Below are positions 1 to 50,519 of a DNA stretch of 64,000 nucleotides, piece after piece. Made by a program: the position numbers and the translations under genes. The stretch's first letter is position 1; every line of letters begins with the position of its first letter. Under the pieces are notes generated by a model that ran no database searches, had not been told where the DNA came from, and saw nothing but the letters and a program-made list of their open reading frames with translations. The stretch is from Megaleporinus macrocephalus. Taxonomy: Eukaryota > Chordata > Actinopteri > Characiformes > Anostomidae. The stretch is from positions 33,172,059 to 33,236,058 of the forward strand of contig CM038708.1 of NCBI GenBank assembly GCA_021613375.1. Reading direction: 5' to 3'.

Positions 1-694
1 GTCTAAATCTGTAGACAGCAGTCGAAGCTAGCAGAGCCCAACGAGAACTAGAGGACTGAAATCACAGTTACAGCTCTGCTCGATTTCCAGCTGCCGTCAA
101 TACACCTGGTCCTGATCACCTTTACCTTACCCAGTGGCGTTAATACAGCCAACCTGGCCCTAGGTTTCATTAAAGCGTCCAGACACTGTCTGCAATCTCA
201 TGGAATCGCAGTGCAAAGCCTCACGCAACTATGACAGACTTCATAAGGCAACTATGCACTCTGCCAATGCACCAAGTCGCACGTGCATGCCTGTGAGTCT
301 CGTTAACTCTGGTGAGGAATAGCGGAGGCAGCCGCAAGTAGCAGGTCGTGCTAAGGCAGCCCACTTACGAAACGTGTCTCCCTGCCCAGGGCCAGAGGGG
401 CTGAGGATGAGGTCTGATGAATGGATGGCTAGGAAAGGAGGTGTCATGAAGGCATGAGGTGAACAAAAGGAGGCATTATCCCTTTAGCACGTTTTTTCCT
501 ATACACCGAAAATAGGACAGGTGGTGATATCATACCCTAATATAAAAAATTGACTCAAACTAATACAAATAGTATTGACTAAACCTGGTTCACATACTTT
601 CCAACACAAATTTAAACTACAGATACACAGAAACATGACTGCGTACTTCAATGAAGAGTGCAACTGGGAATCAATGAATCAGCAATGGACTCAC
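1..694. other. Intron downstream of scrib exon 31
   Basis: I see no exon, repeat family or RNA gene here. The short minus-strand open frame at 241-447 has no recognisable motif and no good splice sites. Confidence 0.6.
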
Positions 695-36726
<36,032 letters not shown>

Positions 36727-37005
36727 TTATCAGTCAACAACATGGAAACTAATGAAAAGAAAAGTTTCTCACTGGTGTTAACAGTACTAACAGACAAACA
36801 GACGCATGGTGGTCCAGGAGATTGCAATACACTAGGGAAGGTTCCGGAGGCTAGAGAGCTTCTGTTGTTTTGTTGCACCATAAATGAAGAAGGTACTTGG
36901 GCTGCTGCACAGACAGAACTTAAACCAATATCAATAGCAAACAGAGAGGAACTGGAGAGAGCACAGCAGTCAGACTAGTCTTTTCATCAAACAGTGACCG
37001 ACAAG

Positions 37006-37140
37006 TAGGGCTGTGTATTGGCAGGAACCTGGTGATACAATACATTGCAAGCAAAGTTATATATTCAGATTTTCAAATCCTACTATTAAAATACACCACT
37101 ATATGAACAGGTCTGCCAATGCTTACAGTAGCATGGCAAA
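37006..37140 (-). mobile_element. hAT-type MITE, family 1, copy C (fragment)
   Basis: It starts TAGGGCTGTGTATTGGC and ends abruptly near 37140, where BED-element sequence begins. Confidence 0.75.
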
Positions 37141-37463
37141 GGTTTTTTTTTTAGTGAATGCCTCTGCTGAAGTTTGCCGAGTGTGTTTAGACACTTTAGC
37201 TGGTTTAGGCTTGTCTTGGACAGCGTGCTCACAAAGCTCTATACTCCTCATACTCTGTGTGGTGGTTTGTTGGGAGATGATGGAACAGGTTAGTGGAGAG
37301 ATCTTTAACAGCTACTTTCTTACCAAGTCTACAAACTGCCAGGCTGGCTAGATTCTTTCCCCTGATGCAGTGTGTTCACTCGTTTTTTAACTTTAGGTGT
37401 GTTTTTTAGGCAGATATGCTAGCTTTAGTCTGTGCTAGCACATATTATGGGCCCCCTTAGTGC
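37141..37463 (-). pseudogene. BED zinc-finger hAT transposon fragment (inverted partial copy)
   Basis: Reverse-complement match to 52990-53430. Both hold the same block coding for the zinc-finger end (TGTTGGGAGATGATGGAACAGG here, inverted in the other copy). Only the central part remains and the frame is broken. Confidence 0.7.
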
Positions 37464-40400
37464 CCACTCTTTGAAAATAGACCTGTGATAGGTATTGGGG
37501 GTGAGCGGTATACAAGTACTACAGTGAATACCAGTATGATGTTTCTCATGATATGGATTTGGGTGTATTGTGGAGATCACCATAAGCCTAAACAGTAAAT
37601 TTACAAAGAGCAACTGAACCTGAGCATAGGTAACTTTTAGAAACACAGTGAAATGGTGTTTTACACACAAGTGCACCGCTGAGTGCCACTCACAGCTGTT
37701 CCCGTTGGATGCGGTGTACAGAGTGAGACTGTTGTTTTTTTGTGTTGTTCTTGTCGTGTGTGCAGCACTTCATGAATTTGAAGGGAAGTTTGCTGATGCG
37801 TGTACGAGAGCAGAGAAACACTGCAACCACAAAAGGTTTGCGCGGCTGTGTGGAGACACTGCGATACGAAAGTTTAACGATTGCACATAAAAAAAATAAT
37901 AACCACCGTGTATAACTGCTCAGTGCAGGAAGACGTTATACAGCAGCGTGGAACATCTTCGTTTGGACAGCTTTCTAAATACACTACTATAACAGTCTCA
38001 CACGAGTGGCTCGTTCACACATACCATAAAGATCTGCAGATGCATTTTAAAGTCAAATCGGCCACTCTGCTAAATAAAAATCCTAAACTTCCTAAGAGCT
38101 CTGAAAATTAACCATTGACAGTTCTCTGGCTAAGACTGGTTAATTGTTTTAACCCTGGAGAACCAGCGAACGACTAAGCACAACAAATAAGAACAAATCA
38201 GCTGGTAAAACTCCAACAGGAGGACAGTAAACCTAATGTGATAATCTTAATAAGCCTGGAATAGTCTTCTTTAAAAGATCTACCAAACAGTGAAATATGT
38301 TAAAACTACAATACAAGCTGCAGACTGGAACTGAGGACGAGTGAAGAGCTGATATGAGGAGAGGCTGAAAGAAAACTTTTAAAAACGGTTTCCATAATGA
38401 ATAAGTTGCCAAGTGTTGGTTAATATTTATATAATAAAGAATACTTCTTAGTTGCTGCTATAACAACAACAACAATCATCATCATCAATAGTAGTACTCC
38501 TACCAAATATATACAGCAACAATACTAATACTACTAATAATAAATCATCATCAACATACTTATCATTACGCACTGTTAATTCTTATTACTGCTACTATTA
38601 TTTTTTAACTTATTTTTTTATATATATTATATATATTTTAACTTATATTTTTTATATTGTGATAATCATTTTCATCAGAATATAAATGAATTACTGTGAT
38701 ACGAATCAGAGTTCATAATAGGTATGATTGACTAAAGAGAGCAAGCAGGCAGAGGAGAGAACTTGAACATCAGCTAAAGCAGGCCGTAGTCAACATTTAT
38801 AAAAATGAGTATAATTAACAGAAAACAACCAAATGTTTATGAACAAGCCAATAACTAATAACTCACTACAACCCGTCTATGAAATTCAAACTAACAATGA
38901 TCAAGTATACTTTAACGACTGTAGGTAACAAGATACTCACTTCCCCACAACACAACACACCCACAACACAACACACCCACAACACACCCACAGTACAAGA
39001 GCACACAATAAGCTAATAAACGAACTTCGCTCTGTGGTCCTTTTCTATGGAACTCGCGATACACAAAAAGGACCTGAGAGACTTCTTGTTTCACTAATGC
39101 TGCAAATTCCTCATCATTAGAGCACATCACCACGTTTCAGATCTCTCAGACTTGAATGCAGTTTCCTGTGCCAGTCGTTTATGTTTCAGACATTTGTGTT
39201 AATGTCTATTTAGAAATCTCGACATGAACTCCAGTAAAAGGAATACGCTCTGTTTACCTACTGATATGAATTACAGTAACCCAGACATTTCACTGCTCCA
39301 CCAAGAGTTAAATTTCACTGTATAATAAACCAGATGTTCACACCTGCATTATAGTCCATATACAACAAAACAAAACTCCTACACTTTGAGAAACACTGGA
39401 GGTGTAAGGTGAGGTTTTTAGTTTAAAACTCAACAAAAAACTAAAATCATCAACAAAATAAACAGAAACGTGCAAGTTTTGCAGGTCCAGAAGTCTTTGT
39501 ATCATGCTGCAGGGATATTTACTAAAGGTGGCATGCTAACAAGCTCTAGCCCATCCTGTCTGTAGCACCACTTTGTAGCTTAAGAGGTGATACTGAGTCT
39601 AATCAGTTCAACATGAGATGAAGAGGTGGTCCGACGGCGTATTCTAATCTCTCGTCAATCTTGTTAAAGGTGCTACTCCCGGTCAGGCAGCCAAAAAAAG
39701 TAGAGTAACCGCAGCAATGGCTGAAATTCTTGGCTAGTGACCATTATAGCAACCGCCCACTCTTGGCAAGAATCCACATTCAGCAGTTAAAAGGAAGTGA
39801 CAAAAATAAAAAGCAACCCAAGAGAAGACACTGTCATTGCTTTCCACTGCTGGAGACGCTCTGGGCAAACAAAAAGATGACGTTCGATGCTAAATTAAAA
39901 AAAGTTCTTCAAGACCAGCTGGTGAAGAGCTGCTATACAGGTGGGACAGTGCATTACTTTACATCGTACAGTAGAGGTAGACACCACAACCTTCCTGTGT
40001 TATGTCCCCTCCCCTACCTGTTGGCTGCATGTACCTTTAGTAATTATACCAAATGTGTTATGAGGCATGGAGGCATGTTTGTTTTAACGCCAGTATGTAA
40101 ACACAGCAACAGTCATTTAAGTATCTGAATGAAATCTGACTTCACATCTACACTCTTCTATAAAACAGGCTGACTGCAGAAGGTCAGAACCTAAGACTTA
40201 GACACTAACACCCCCCCCCCCCACGCCCAACCCCACCCACCCCATGCATGTTTCAATGGCTTAGCTTACACCAGCCAAACCTCACCATAGATTCCTCAGC
40301 TTATTAGATAACTCACCATACAACTACACTGAACTTTAACATTCCCACAAGCATCAGCCAAAGAACCAGAGGCGCTGCAGAAAAGACAGCAACGAGTAAA

Positions 40401-42735
40401 CGAACATGACTGTGAATGTATGCGAGAGAGTTCGTGCAAGGGTGTGTGGGCGCCAAACTATATCAAGAGCCTGCTTGTTGGACGGCCACATTCAGAACAT
40501 TCCAGCTGCTGCGGCTCGTAACGCTGCCCCTCAGCTCAGCGCACTGGCAAGTGGACTAGCACTGAACCGAGTGCCACCCAACAGAGAGTCTAGTGTGCAG
40601 TGAACAGAGCCAGAGAGACACAGTGTGTATATATACACACCTGATACACAAGCGCAACACACATCTCCTAGTAAACAACATCAAAACACCAAAATCAACT
40701 TAAGCGTCACCATGAGGGAACGTCCGGGGCTGAATGGTGGTCTTTGAGACTAAAAGATGGGAGCAGCTAAAGAAGGATGAGTCCTTTACTCCAAACTCCT
40801 TACTTTTAAATAAGACTGAAAGGATGAAGTTGCACCGACTAGGTGATTAATAAATAAGTAAATAATTAAGAAATAAGTGATGATATTACCTGCTCGTAAA
40901 TTATCGTTCTTTTGTTTCTGCCTTTAGTTAACAATTCACACTACACAAAATAAACCCACAGAATAAAAAGATGGTGTTCATATGATATTGCTATTTAAAC
41001 AGAACATCAACTAACTGGTGATGTACACATGCATACTTCATGCATCTTCTCTACAGACCAGACCCAGCGCTGTACAGACAATAATCTGATTTCTGCACAT
41101 AAGCAACACACAGCATCCTAAATGGAGCGTTACAGTTTATTAATTAATATTATAAACCTCTCAGGTAGTATTTATATTACAGAAGCAGGCTGTGGTGTAT
41201 GGTTCTGTAACTCTTCCATGTGGTACACTGCACCTGAATTCAGAACATCATCATCAACATCTCTGAAGACGAGTAACACTTGTCTAACAATTAGGCTGAA
41301 CAACGGTGGACAGATATGTTCAACACTATTTTACACAATTTAGAAAATGAGCATATTCATCACATCAAGCATGTCCAAGCTACACAGTCATTACACACGT
41401 ACGCCACTGTAGCAATTTTCACCATGATCATCAGGTGCTCAGGTCTTCCGTAGTGATAACCACTGTCAGTAAACAATGGAAGAAAACGAAAGCAGAAGCA
41501 CAGACTCAATTCCACAGGTCAGTTGCGTGGAAATGGTTTGGGTTCTGGAGGGCCGACGCTCGAGTACAGTGATTAGCAAAGTATGCGGTAAAACACTGCA
41601 GCTGGCAGTTTGATTTATTTCACCATATTAAACTACATCACCCCTGAAGCTTGTAATGCAAAGAGGAACAGACTCTACAGGTAACAGCTCTCCCTCTTTT
41701 ACTTAAAGCTTACCCAGTTAGATAGTGAAGAAAACCCACTGGAAATGTTCCACAAGTCATTTGTCCAAAGCAGTGGACTTATTTATGAACGAAATCATTT
41801 TTATGATTTATTTTAAGTAGGACCTACTTTTAACAGTGTTTTAACATTGCAGGCATCGGACCTTACTTGCATTACAAGGATTAGAGGATGTTTGTGTGTG
41901 CAACTGTTATGTTTCTTCTTATTAGTATTTTTATGAATATTATTTAGTTATACAGTTGGATATTTACAGACAGATAATACTGCATACATACAGATAACAC
42001 AGCTCGTTTTGCTATTACAAATAATACTGATACTTTAACTACTTTATTCTACCTTGTTATGGTTTTAATCAAACAGCATCATATACATAGAGATGTTTTA
42101 GACGCGAGTGTTTCTGTAATTATAATTGCTGTAATTTAATCAGAATTGCAGCAATAACACAATCATATCTCTAAAACAATAAGTGTTCGTTACTGGCCCC
42201 AACAGCACAAGTAAAGCCTGCGACTGTTAATTCTGCACCTGGTTATGACAGTACAGGGGGCAGCAGCTGCTTGTGTTGTCTCTATCGTAGTGGCAGGTGA
42301 TGCATATCGAATGTCGCAAAGAAATACGAAGCCTGGGTAACCAGGACCTCCCCAGATGGGAGATATACATACACACACACACACACACACACACAGACAC
42401 ACAACATGACGACACATGCTGCAGTGTTGCCATAGTGTGGTCTGAGGCAGTTTCCTTTCTCCTGATGAACAAAACATACTATAATATAAACTAATTCATT
42501 AATTAATGAATTGCTTTGGGAGCGTCTGAATCTGGATTACTGTGTGTTTCTGTGCATTGCTCCTCTAGGTTTTGAATGCGCTCTAGGCCAGTAGTGGACG
42601 AACACTGCCCATGCTCAGACTGGGAGACGGTGAGGTCTATTAGGGGAGGAAGCCGTCTAGTGAAGGGCTGATTATATAGACACACAATGAGTTCCATTCA
42701 CTACAGCAGCCAAACAAGCTGGAGACCATGCACTT

Positions 42736-42737
<2 letters not shown>
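37464..42737. other. Intron 1, ~5.3 kb with no supported gene
   Basis: AT-rich. It contains a short ACAACACACCC tandem run (38943-38990), ATC/ATA-rich sequence (38460-38650), a C11 run (40210-40221) and a CA run (42370-42394). The open frame at 39730-40128 (132 codons, plus strand) is basic at its start and not recognised. Confidence 0.5.

Positions 42738-42795
<58 letters not shown>
42738..42795 (+). repeat. (CA)n microsatellite
   Basis: Pure CA, 58 bp. Complementary in orientation to the (GT)n at 43506. Confidence 0.97.
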
Positions 42796-42796
<1 letters not shown>

Positions 42797-43503
42797 CACT
42801 CCATTCTCTTCAGAAACCCAGATCCATGTAGAAATGCAGATCAGATGACTACAACAAAATGCCAAGTCATTTACTTTCCCTTCTGATCAACCTAAACTTA
42901 TTAACCAGCTCCACCAGGTTCAACCAGCTTAGACAGCGCTAGTTCTGACTGAGCTCGTTTCACTATTATTCACTGTGCTTTGCTGCTTTACACACACAAA
43001 AATGACCACAAGTTACACTCACTGACAACATTTAGTGCTGGAACTGAACTAGTATCAGCGAGAATAAAGACATTTAGTTCTGTAGGGTTATAAACGCAAT
43101 ATAACAAATAAAATACAGATATTTACACGCAGTAACGGAGCATCACCTAAATCTTCCGCCCTTCTGGGGCACAACATGTGTCAGACATTACCAGTTTGAA
43201 ACATCTGTCAAATCTGAACATCACTGTAGGAATACTTTTAATCTTTTTTAACTGTGGACATCAAAGTTACGTATCTTTAACTTATAAGAACTTTCTGCAC
43301 ATATCAAGACTTGAAGATGATATTTCTATTTTATTTGCTTTTTAAATATTATAAACTAAGAAAACCTGTTCATAAAGTGTCCAAAAAAGTAAAGAAAAAA
43401 AAAAACGTTTACACATTTAAGGGCAAATGCTTTGCATGTTAATGCTCATAAACAAAGTTAATAAGCTCCTTCATACATCAGCTGGGACATTAAGGGGACT
43501 CAC

Positions 43504-43505
<2 letters not shown>

Positions 43506-43566
<61 letters not shown>
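43506..43566 (+). repeat. (GT)n microsatellite
   Basis: Pure GT, 61 bp, about 710 bp from the inverted CA run. Confidence 0.97.
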
Positions 43567-43569
<3 letters not shown>

Positions 43570-44065
43570 GAAAGACACACAGGGAGTCTCTATGCAAGCA
43601 CAGCTCCACTGTGTGTGGCTGCTCAAGGTCATGTCCAGTGACTGAGCTCAGAACTGCAAGCTGTGCATGTCCTGCCTTTACAACAGTGGGCCATGCATTA
43701 CTACACCTGTAGGTCCAGCAGACTCACTCAGACAGGCTAAACTATTTTCACACACAGGAGAGAAGCAGCATAAAGCCCTGTAAGGGGTGAATACAGAGAT
43801 GAAGTGCAAAATCAGCAAGACCTACAAACAGGGCTGTCATGACAAACAGACACGCCTTTTCTGCTTTCTCCTTAATGGCTATCAGATGGCCAGTGCGGGG
43901 AAGGAAAACAGTGTGTGGACGTTCCGTATGAAAGAGGCTAAACAAGGGTTAAACCAGGTCGGAGCCCTCGCTTAACAGAGGCTACAGTGTCCCAGTCAAG
44001 TGACTTTGCTTACTGCATGGAATCTCTCCAATCAAACTATTACAGAGCCATTTTATCCTCCAGCA

Positions 44066-44204
<139 letters not shown>

Positions 44205-44514
44205 CTGACAACACTCAGATAACGTTAGGAACGATGCACTGAAGACTGTCAGTACCACACAAATAAAACACAGGAAACAATATCTGGAAAAAATATCTGG
44301 AGAGGTCAAATGCTCACCATGATTCATTCCTTCTCTGTATTTATGAGAAATCTGAGTATATTTAAAAGTTAAAAGTTCAACAGGAAATAAGAGAAGTGGA
44401 GCTTTCTGACACCACCTTAAATCAGAATAGATCTAGACTGCAACCCAACAGCAAGCAAGTGCTCACATGTTATTTTGCACTGTGGTGCAAAGCCTTCATG
44501 ATCAGGTCTTATCT

Positions 44515-44862
44515 CTGGCTGTGTATTATCAAGAACTTAGTGATACAACATGTATCGTGATACACCGGTCAACGTGTAATATGATATACTGCGGTACTTT
44601 TCAAATCCTACTATTAAAACACACCACTATATTTGTATATACTTATAACTGCATTGCACCCTTGTGCTGCTTGTTAATGTTGGAGTAAAGCTGATAATAG
44701 ATTACAAAACTGCCATCTAGTGGTCAGAGGTTTAAACACAACACACTATGATTTACAGTCTGCCAGAAATCTGTGCATCAATACTGTTTTTGAGAATCAA
44801 TACAGTATCATGAAACATAATATCCCAATATTTGATATTTCAATATTTTCTTACACCCCTAG
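44515..44862 (-). mobile_element. hAT-type MITE, family 1, copy D
   Basis: About 348 bp from GGCTGTGTATTATC to TTCTTACACCCCTAG, full length. Shares the CCTTGTGCTGCTTGTTAATG block. Left end slightly damaged. Confidence 0.8.
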
Positions 44863-47632
44863 TCCCATCGCTTCACACTCACAGTCGGCGTAGACAGATT
44901 CAAATATTAAAATGTCAGCGTCCTGGTTTCATCCACAGAAGTTTTAAGCATCCACCACTGTAGTCGGAGTGGTAACCCATTGGCTCGACTGAGGCTCCTT
45001 CTACCTTTTTCTGTCTCTAATATTTTTGAATACTAACGTGTACAAAAGTCTGTACTGTAACCTGAAAAAACAGGCCTACCGCCCTACATGTCCTGTGTGT
45101 TTATTCCTTCTTTCTGGTTAAATGATTATCCATTTTTTTAACATCATTTAAAACATTTAAAAACCAAACACTTGTCAAGTTGCACATCTGTACTGCCAAC
45201 ATCACACCAGCTCTCTCCGCCTCACGAACAGGCCCAGCACTTCTGAAAGACCTTTAACCCATCAGACTTTCTTCCAGATTACAACTGTATCATTTTTTAT
45301 TTTTGTAGGGCAGCTACGAGGAGGCGGGAGCCAGCTGAGAAATGTTAAGTGTGTGATTTGGGCCTATACATATACAGCGATACACATCACCAGCATACTT
45401 ACCTAATAACACCTACAGACAGAGCCGAGAGGAAAGCTCACAGGCCTGTAGACTTCAAGCGATTTCTACGGGTCAACAACGCGGCTAACTCTTAGTGAGG
45501 TTATTGGGGTTATATTGACACTTTAAAAAAAAAAAAACAAACAAACAAACAAAACACCAACTTTCTACTTACTTGTTTTTTCTTACTATCTATTTTTGCA
45601 TATATTTGAAAGATACATAGAGTATGTTCTTTTTCTGTTGTTGTATATGTATAATGTATATGTGTGTTTTATGCTGATGGATACCAGAGAGAATAGCTGC
45701 TATCTTTATAGGAGCTAATGGGGATCCAAATAAAATAAATAAAATAAACAAAATAAACTCTTTGGAGTTTCCATTCAAACTGCTTTGTTCTCTACATTTT
45801 TATTGCGTTTTTTAGTAAAAATGTGAATTTTGTGTGTTTTGCATCATATGTCCGACTCTAAGGTTCAATATTTGATACGTCCAGGTGGCCCTGTGCAAGA
45901 TCCAGTTCTTAGAGGGTTAACCACCTGCCCAGAATTTGTATATAATCGGCACCTCCCCAGGGCTGAAAGGCAACTTCAGAGTTAACAAGTGAGCAAACTT
46001 TCAGCCATTATGGTCACTCCATACGGGCCTATAATCAGATGTGCTTCCTCATCGATCGCGCTGGTAATTGCTAATGGCTCATGCGCCGCATTAAGCCCAA
46101 TTCACAAGTCAGCAAGTTCTGCCCTTTCACATTCCCCCGCATCACTGGAACAGAGAGAAGCTACGGGGCCGGGGGGGCGGGGGGTGCTTTTGTTAATATA
46201 TTGGGGAGGAGTTTAAGTATCTTCGTCTTGCCTTTAAAAAATGTTTTCTCTGAAGACCGTCATTCTACTCTAGAATGCTGCTACTAGCTATTGTATTACT
46301 CTACAGTCTATTCTAGGTGGAGATTGCTTCGTTACAGGAGGTCAGTACAGAACAAACTATAGCTGCAATCGAGACACATCCAGTAACTCGAGTAAGGGCA
46401 CATGCACGCACACACACACTCTATACGAAACAACCATGAACAAGGCTTTACTGAATATGGCCTGGGGAAAAAACACTCCTCACCATTCACAGAACCGCTC
46501 ACACATACTACCTATTAGTTTAACCAGATCAGCCTATACGGGCTTTAGCAGTACTGCAACTCAACACGGCCATGAGAAGGATACTTGTGTGAATAGTAGG
46601 CTTACTTAAACGTCTAGATAAAGTTTAGCTCCATCACACAACAAAAAAACTTTAGAAACTTTTAGAGAGAGCAGCTATTATAACAGGACGCGATCAATTT
46701 ATTATGATACGAAGCCGATTGTGAAACCTGAGCCAGAGGGAGTGTTAATGTGGGGGGAAAGTGCTTTCCTCTCTCTCCTTTGCAAGCAGCAAGGATTACA
46801 CTGAGGGTTCTTCATATGAATGAAGCCCCCTCCTCCCTCAGATGTGACTCCCCACTTCTTTCTCTTTCTCTCCCTTTTCTTGGCAGGAGGACAAAGCCTA
46901 TGCTGTCAATCACTGAGGAGCCCACTAGGGCCCTCCCACCTGCAGGACCAACAGAGAGTGAACTTCCCTATTGTCCACTGAGAGAAGAGAAAGAGTGGGG
47001 GGAGCAGGGAAGATAAAGCAATGACAAAAACAGAGGGTACAAAAGGGGGGAAAAGATGAGAAATGAGGTCAGGAAGAAAAATGGTGGGGGGAAAGCAGCG
47101 ACGAAAAAGGAACACAGGGAGAAAGGAGAGAGAGAGAAAAGAGAGGACATGAGAGGCAGAAGAGAAAGAGAGAGGTTCTTTGTAATATCTAAAGAATGTA
47201 AGGCAGCGGACGTAATTAAATTACATTCATTAATAGAAAGAAAAGCCGTGGTTTACACTAGGTGTGCATATTATAGTCTTATATAAACCAAAACACTGAA
47301 GCTAGAGGAAGTTTAAATAATGTAGTGGAGCAGGCGAGAGGTGGTTTTCGTCAGTCAGTGAGCTTTATGATAAAAGAATAAAACAGACATGATCTAACGA
47401 TAATGAGAAATTACACAGAATTAATATATCTTTCCATTCTAGTGGGGCAAGTTGGCATGTTTTTTAAAAATAATCATCATGACAACATGCACTGGTGGTT
47501 AACTGGTGACAGAGCTGAGGTGGAGTGGCTGGTAGGCTAGGCTTCATGCAAGTTTAAAGTATAGCCGTGTTTTTAACTTAGTGCAGCAGTCGTGGGCAGC
47601 CGCTCTGTAATTTCCTGGGCAGATTTATTCTA
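44863..47632. other. Intron 1 segment without a gene
   Basis: AAAT/AAAC runs near 45540 and 45730. A balanced-composition, possibly conserved block lies at 45950-46170 (see findings). A purine-rich tract covers 46980-47180. No exon 1 signal. Confidence 0.5.
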
Positions 47633-47640
47633 GTATATAT

Positions 47641-48336
47641 TACAGATGGAAGGATTGATCAGCTATGTATCGGTATCCGATGATTTTAAATTAAAATATG
47701 TGATCGGCCGATGTTTCTCCAGTTTAGCCGATCCCGAGAGCCGATCAATGGCGTCAAACAAACAAGCCCAATTTCTGTATTTCCAGCTAGCGTTTCAACC
47801 AGAGAGAGGAGCCCTCAGTGAAACCCCCTCCAACCCCCTCCAGTCCCTGCAATTCCTATCTGAACCGCTAGGTTGAAATTCATACCATTTCATTTTCGAC
47901 AGACTGAGTAAAGCAGCGGCCTCGCGAGAGGCAAACCCAGGCGTTCTGTAACATCAGTAAAATCAACGTGTCTTGTGGGGGAACCAGGATAAAAGACTTT
48001 TAACACTACTAATCTGATACAGCACATAAAAGATCACCACGCGGCTGAATACAGCGAGTATCAGCAAACAGCAGAGCTAACACGAGCAGCTAGCACAAAA
48101 CAAATAACCCAGAAAACCCTGCAGACCAGATCTGACCGGTACTAACAGTACAGCAACAGTCAGAGAGCTACAGAAATCACAGCCAAAAAAATTTAGTTTA
48201 TAGCGCTAGATAACAACGTTTCATGACTTGCTTGCGTGAATAATAGCACGCAGCCCTGCGGTGGCATATAGCCCCGTCCTAGAAAGGTGATCGGCAATCG
48301 GAATCAGCCTCAAAAACGCTGATCGGTCCATCTCTA
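47641..48336 (+). mobile_element. hAT-type MITE, family 2, copy C
   Basis: 696 bp, from TACAGATGGAAGG to GGTCCATCTCTA, with perfect 8-bp target duplication GTATATAT (47633-47640 and 48337-48344). The longest and best delimited copy. Confidence 0.9.
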
Positions 48337-48344
48337 GTATATAT

Positions 48345-49535
48345 ACAATCAACTGATAACCAACAGCTCCTTACGCAGCCTGTTGTGTCCTATAGCCGGG
48401 GGGAGAGCCACTGCTTAAAGAGGTAGGCTGATTCTGGTGAAGTGCAATTAACTTGTTCAAAGTGAATAAAAAAAAAAAGAAAAGAAAAGAAAAGCAGCTG
48501 TCAGTACTTGATTTTGTCTCATTGTTCTCATGTCTCAAAAATCTATATGCTAGTCCAAAACTGTATGTTGGTAATTAGTCCATAATTTAAATCTGGCACC
48601 ATTTTAATAATAACCAATATGTTCCTGTCGCTCTGTTGCATTTGACTATATTAATGTGTTCAAAACCATCACTTAACTCATGTTATGGATTTATCAGATT
48701 GCTAGAGAAGCTATATGGAAAAAAAATAGCCAAATCTTCGTAATGACGGGCCAAATCAGACTCATCTGATAGCATTTTGGAACAGCCTTAAACTGATCTT
48801 TGTAGCACACAATATCAATGCAATAACCCAACATGGGTTTGAAACTGTATATAGATATATTATATTATAATTTAAGCCTATTATTGCATGTTTATGCTGT
48901 TCTGCTTTGCACTACTGCTACTATTTCCATTTCTGGTAGATGCTAACCACATTTTACTGCAGTGTACTTGTACTGACAATAAAGATGAATGAATCAACCA
49001 AACTGCAATCAAACTATCAATCTATCCAGAAGCAGGACGTGCCCAGGTAAGGTGGCTACCTGCCAATTTATCCACATTTTAAAAGGAGCAGTATGCGCCG
49101 CTGGTGAAAGATTGTTGATATTGGAGTTTAACAGCAAAACAAACACACCCCACCTTTTAGTGCTGCTTCAGAGGCTCCGCCCACAAGTTCCCAGGCATGT
49201 AATGCCAAGGCAAATGACACTCGGCTGGCGTTTTTAAAGATCTTTGTGGCACAAACACAAACTGTCTCTGTTACAGACTGGCTGGAAGACTGTGGTGATA
49301 CCCTAGCTGTGTCCCTTTGCTTATTCCCCATTTACAGATCTGGTGTACCAACACCTTTCCAGTGCACACACACAACAGACAGCTAGCAGACTGAGAGGAG
49401 ACATTCACTAATACACTGACAGAAGGTGTATTAGATCCTGTATCTTTAAAGCCAATAGTTCATCAATTAATCAGTACAAAGGAAAAGTAGGGGAAGAAAG
49501 TCAGCATCACAACTTCAGCTTGTAAAGGCCTGTTG
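48345..49535. other. Intron 1 segment, nothing recognised
   Basis: AT-rich unique sequence. A-rich run at 48466-48495. Confidence 0.5.
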
Positions 49536-50220
49536 TACATAGGACTGGGCGATAAAACGATAATCATCGCGAAATAACATTTCCTCGATAGAGCTATAAG
49601 ACATAGTCGATAGAAAATCGACTGAAGTAAGTTCCGTCCGTGTTTTGAGAGACGACATAAACAGCCAATGAGAAAGAAAAGAGCGCCGCCCCTAACCAAT
49701 CAGGTGGCTGAACTAGAGTTCCATCCACTTCGAGTTTGGCTGAAGCACACAGCACAGAGTGTAGACGCAGCGGCAGCTTAACCCACGCGCTAGTAATCTG
49801 GTTACTGCAGACACCACAGTCGAGCAGTGAGAACGAAATAAGAAAAGATTACGTCAGAAAATGTTATTACTACTGAAAGAAACATGTTACACGTGTCAGT
49901 AATCTTAAAATAATCTGCTAAGATAAACAGGTAAACAGGTCTGTCTTGCTGCTGTGTTAATGAAGCGCTACGGGGTTTTGTGCTTCAGTTGCTGGTGTGT
50001 AGCAGCTGTACAGTTGTGTTGTGCAGAGCTGACAGAGCACCACACTGTTGTGTTTCTGTGTAAAATACTCCCACAATTTAGATTCACATGAGCAATTGAT
50101 TGTAGCTGCAGCTTGCGCTCCGGATAAATCCATGCTTTCAGTGGGCGCGCCCACCTCAGGGATGCATCAACGCACGTTATGCTAACCGACATAATTTCGT
50201 AATCAATAAACATAGGCATG
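49536..50220 (-). pseudogene. BED-finger hAT element remnant, copy 1
   Basis: It starts TAGGACTGGGCGATAAAACG (hAT-like end). The minus-strand frame at 50154-49957 holds SKLWEYFTQKHNSVVLCQLC, matching the WxxF...CxxC half of a BED zinc finger. A frame break replaces the His half. Related to 50520-50990 and 58560-58990. Confidence 0.7.
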
Positions 50221-50519
50221 TATACTGTATGAGTTCGAGTGAGAACGCTGAGGCAAATTGACTTTATAATCAAAAAACCCGAGCAGGGAAACTTTATTTT
50301 CTACAGAAACAGAATCGCTAAACCAACTCCCTATTTGAGCCGACAGAGAATCGACTCACTGCTATGAGTCCTTTCCTCAACCCTTAAAGGACCAGCAACA
50401 GCCTGCTTAACACAGTGTCTGTGTGTGAATACTGTTCATACTAATACTGCCCGATATACACAACATTACACAACTGTATTACACACACACAGACACACAC
50501 AGACACACACAGACACACA

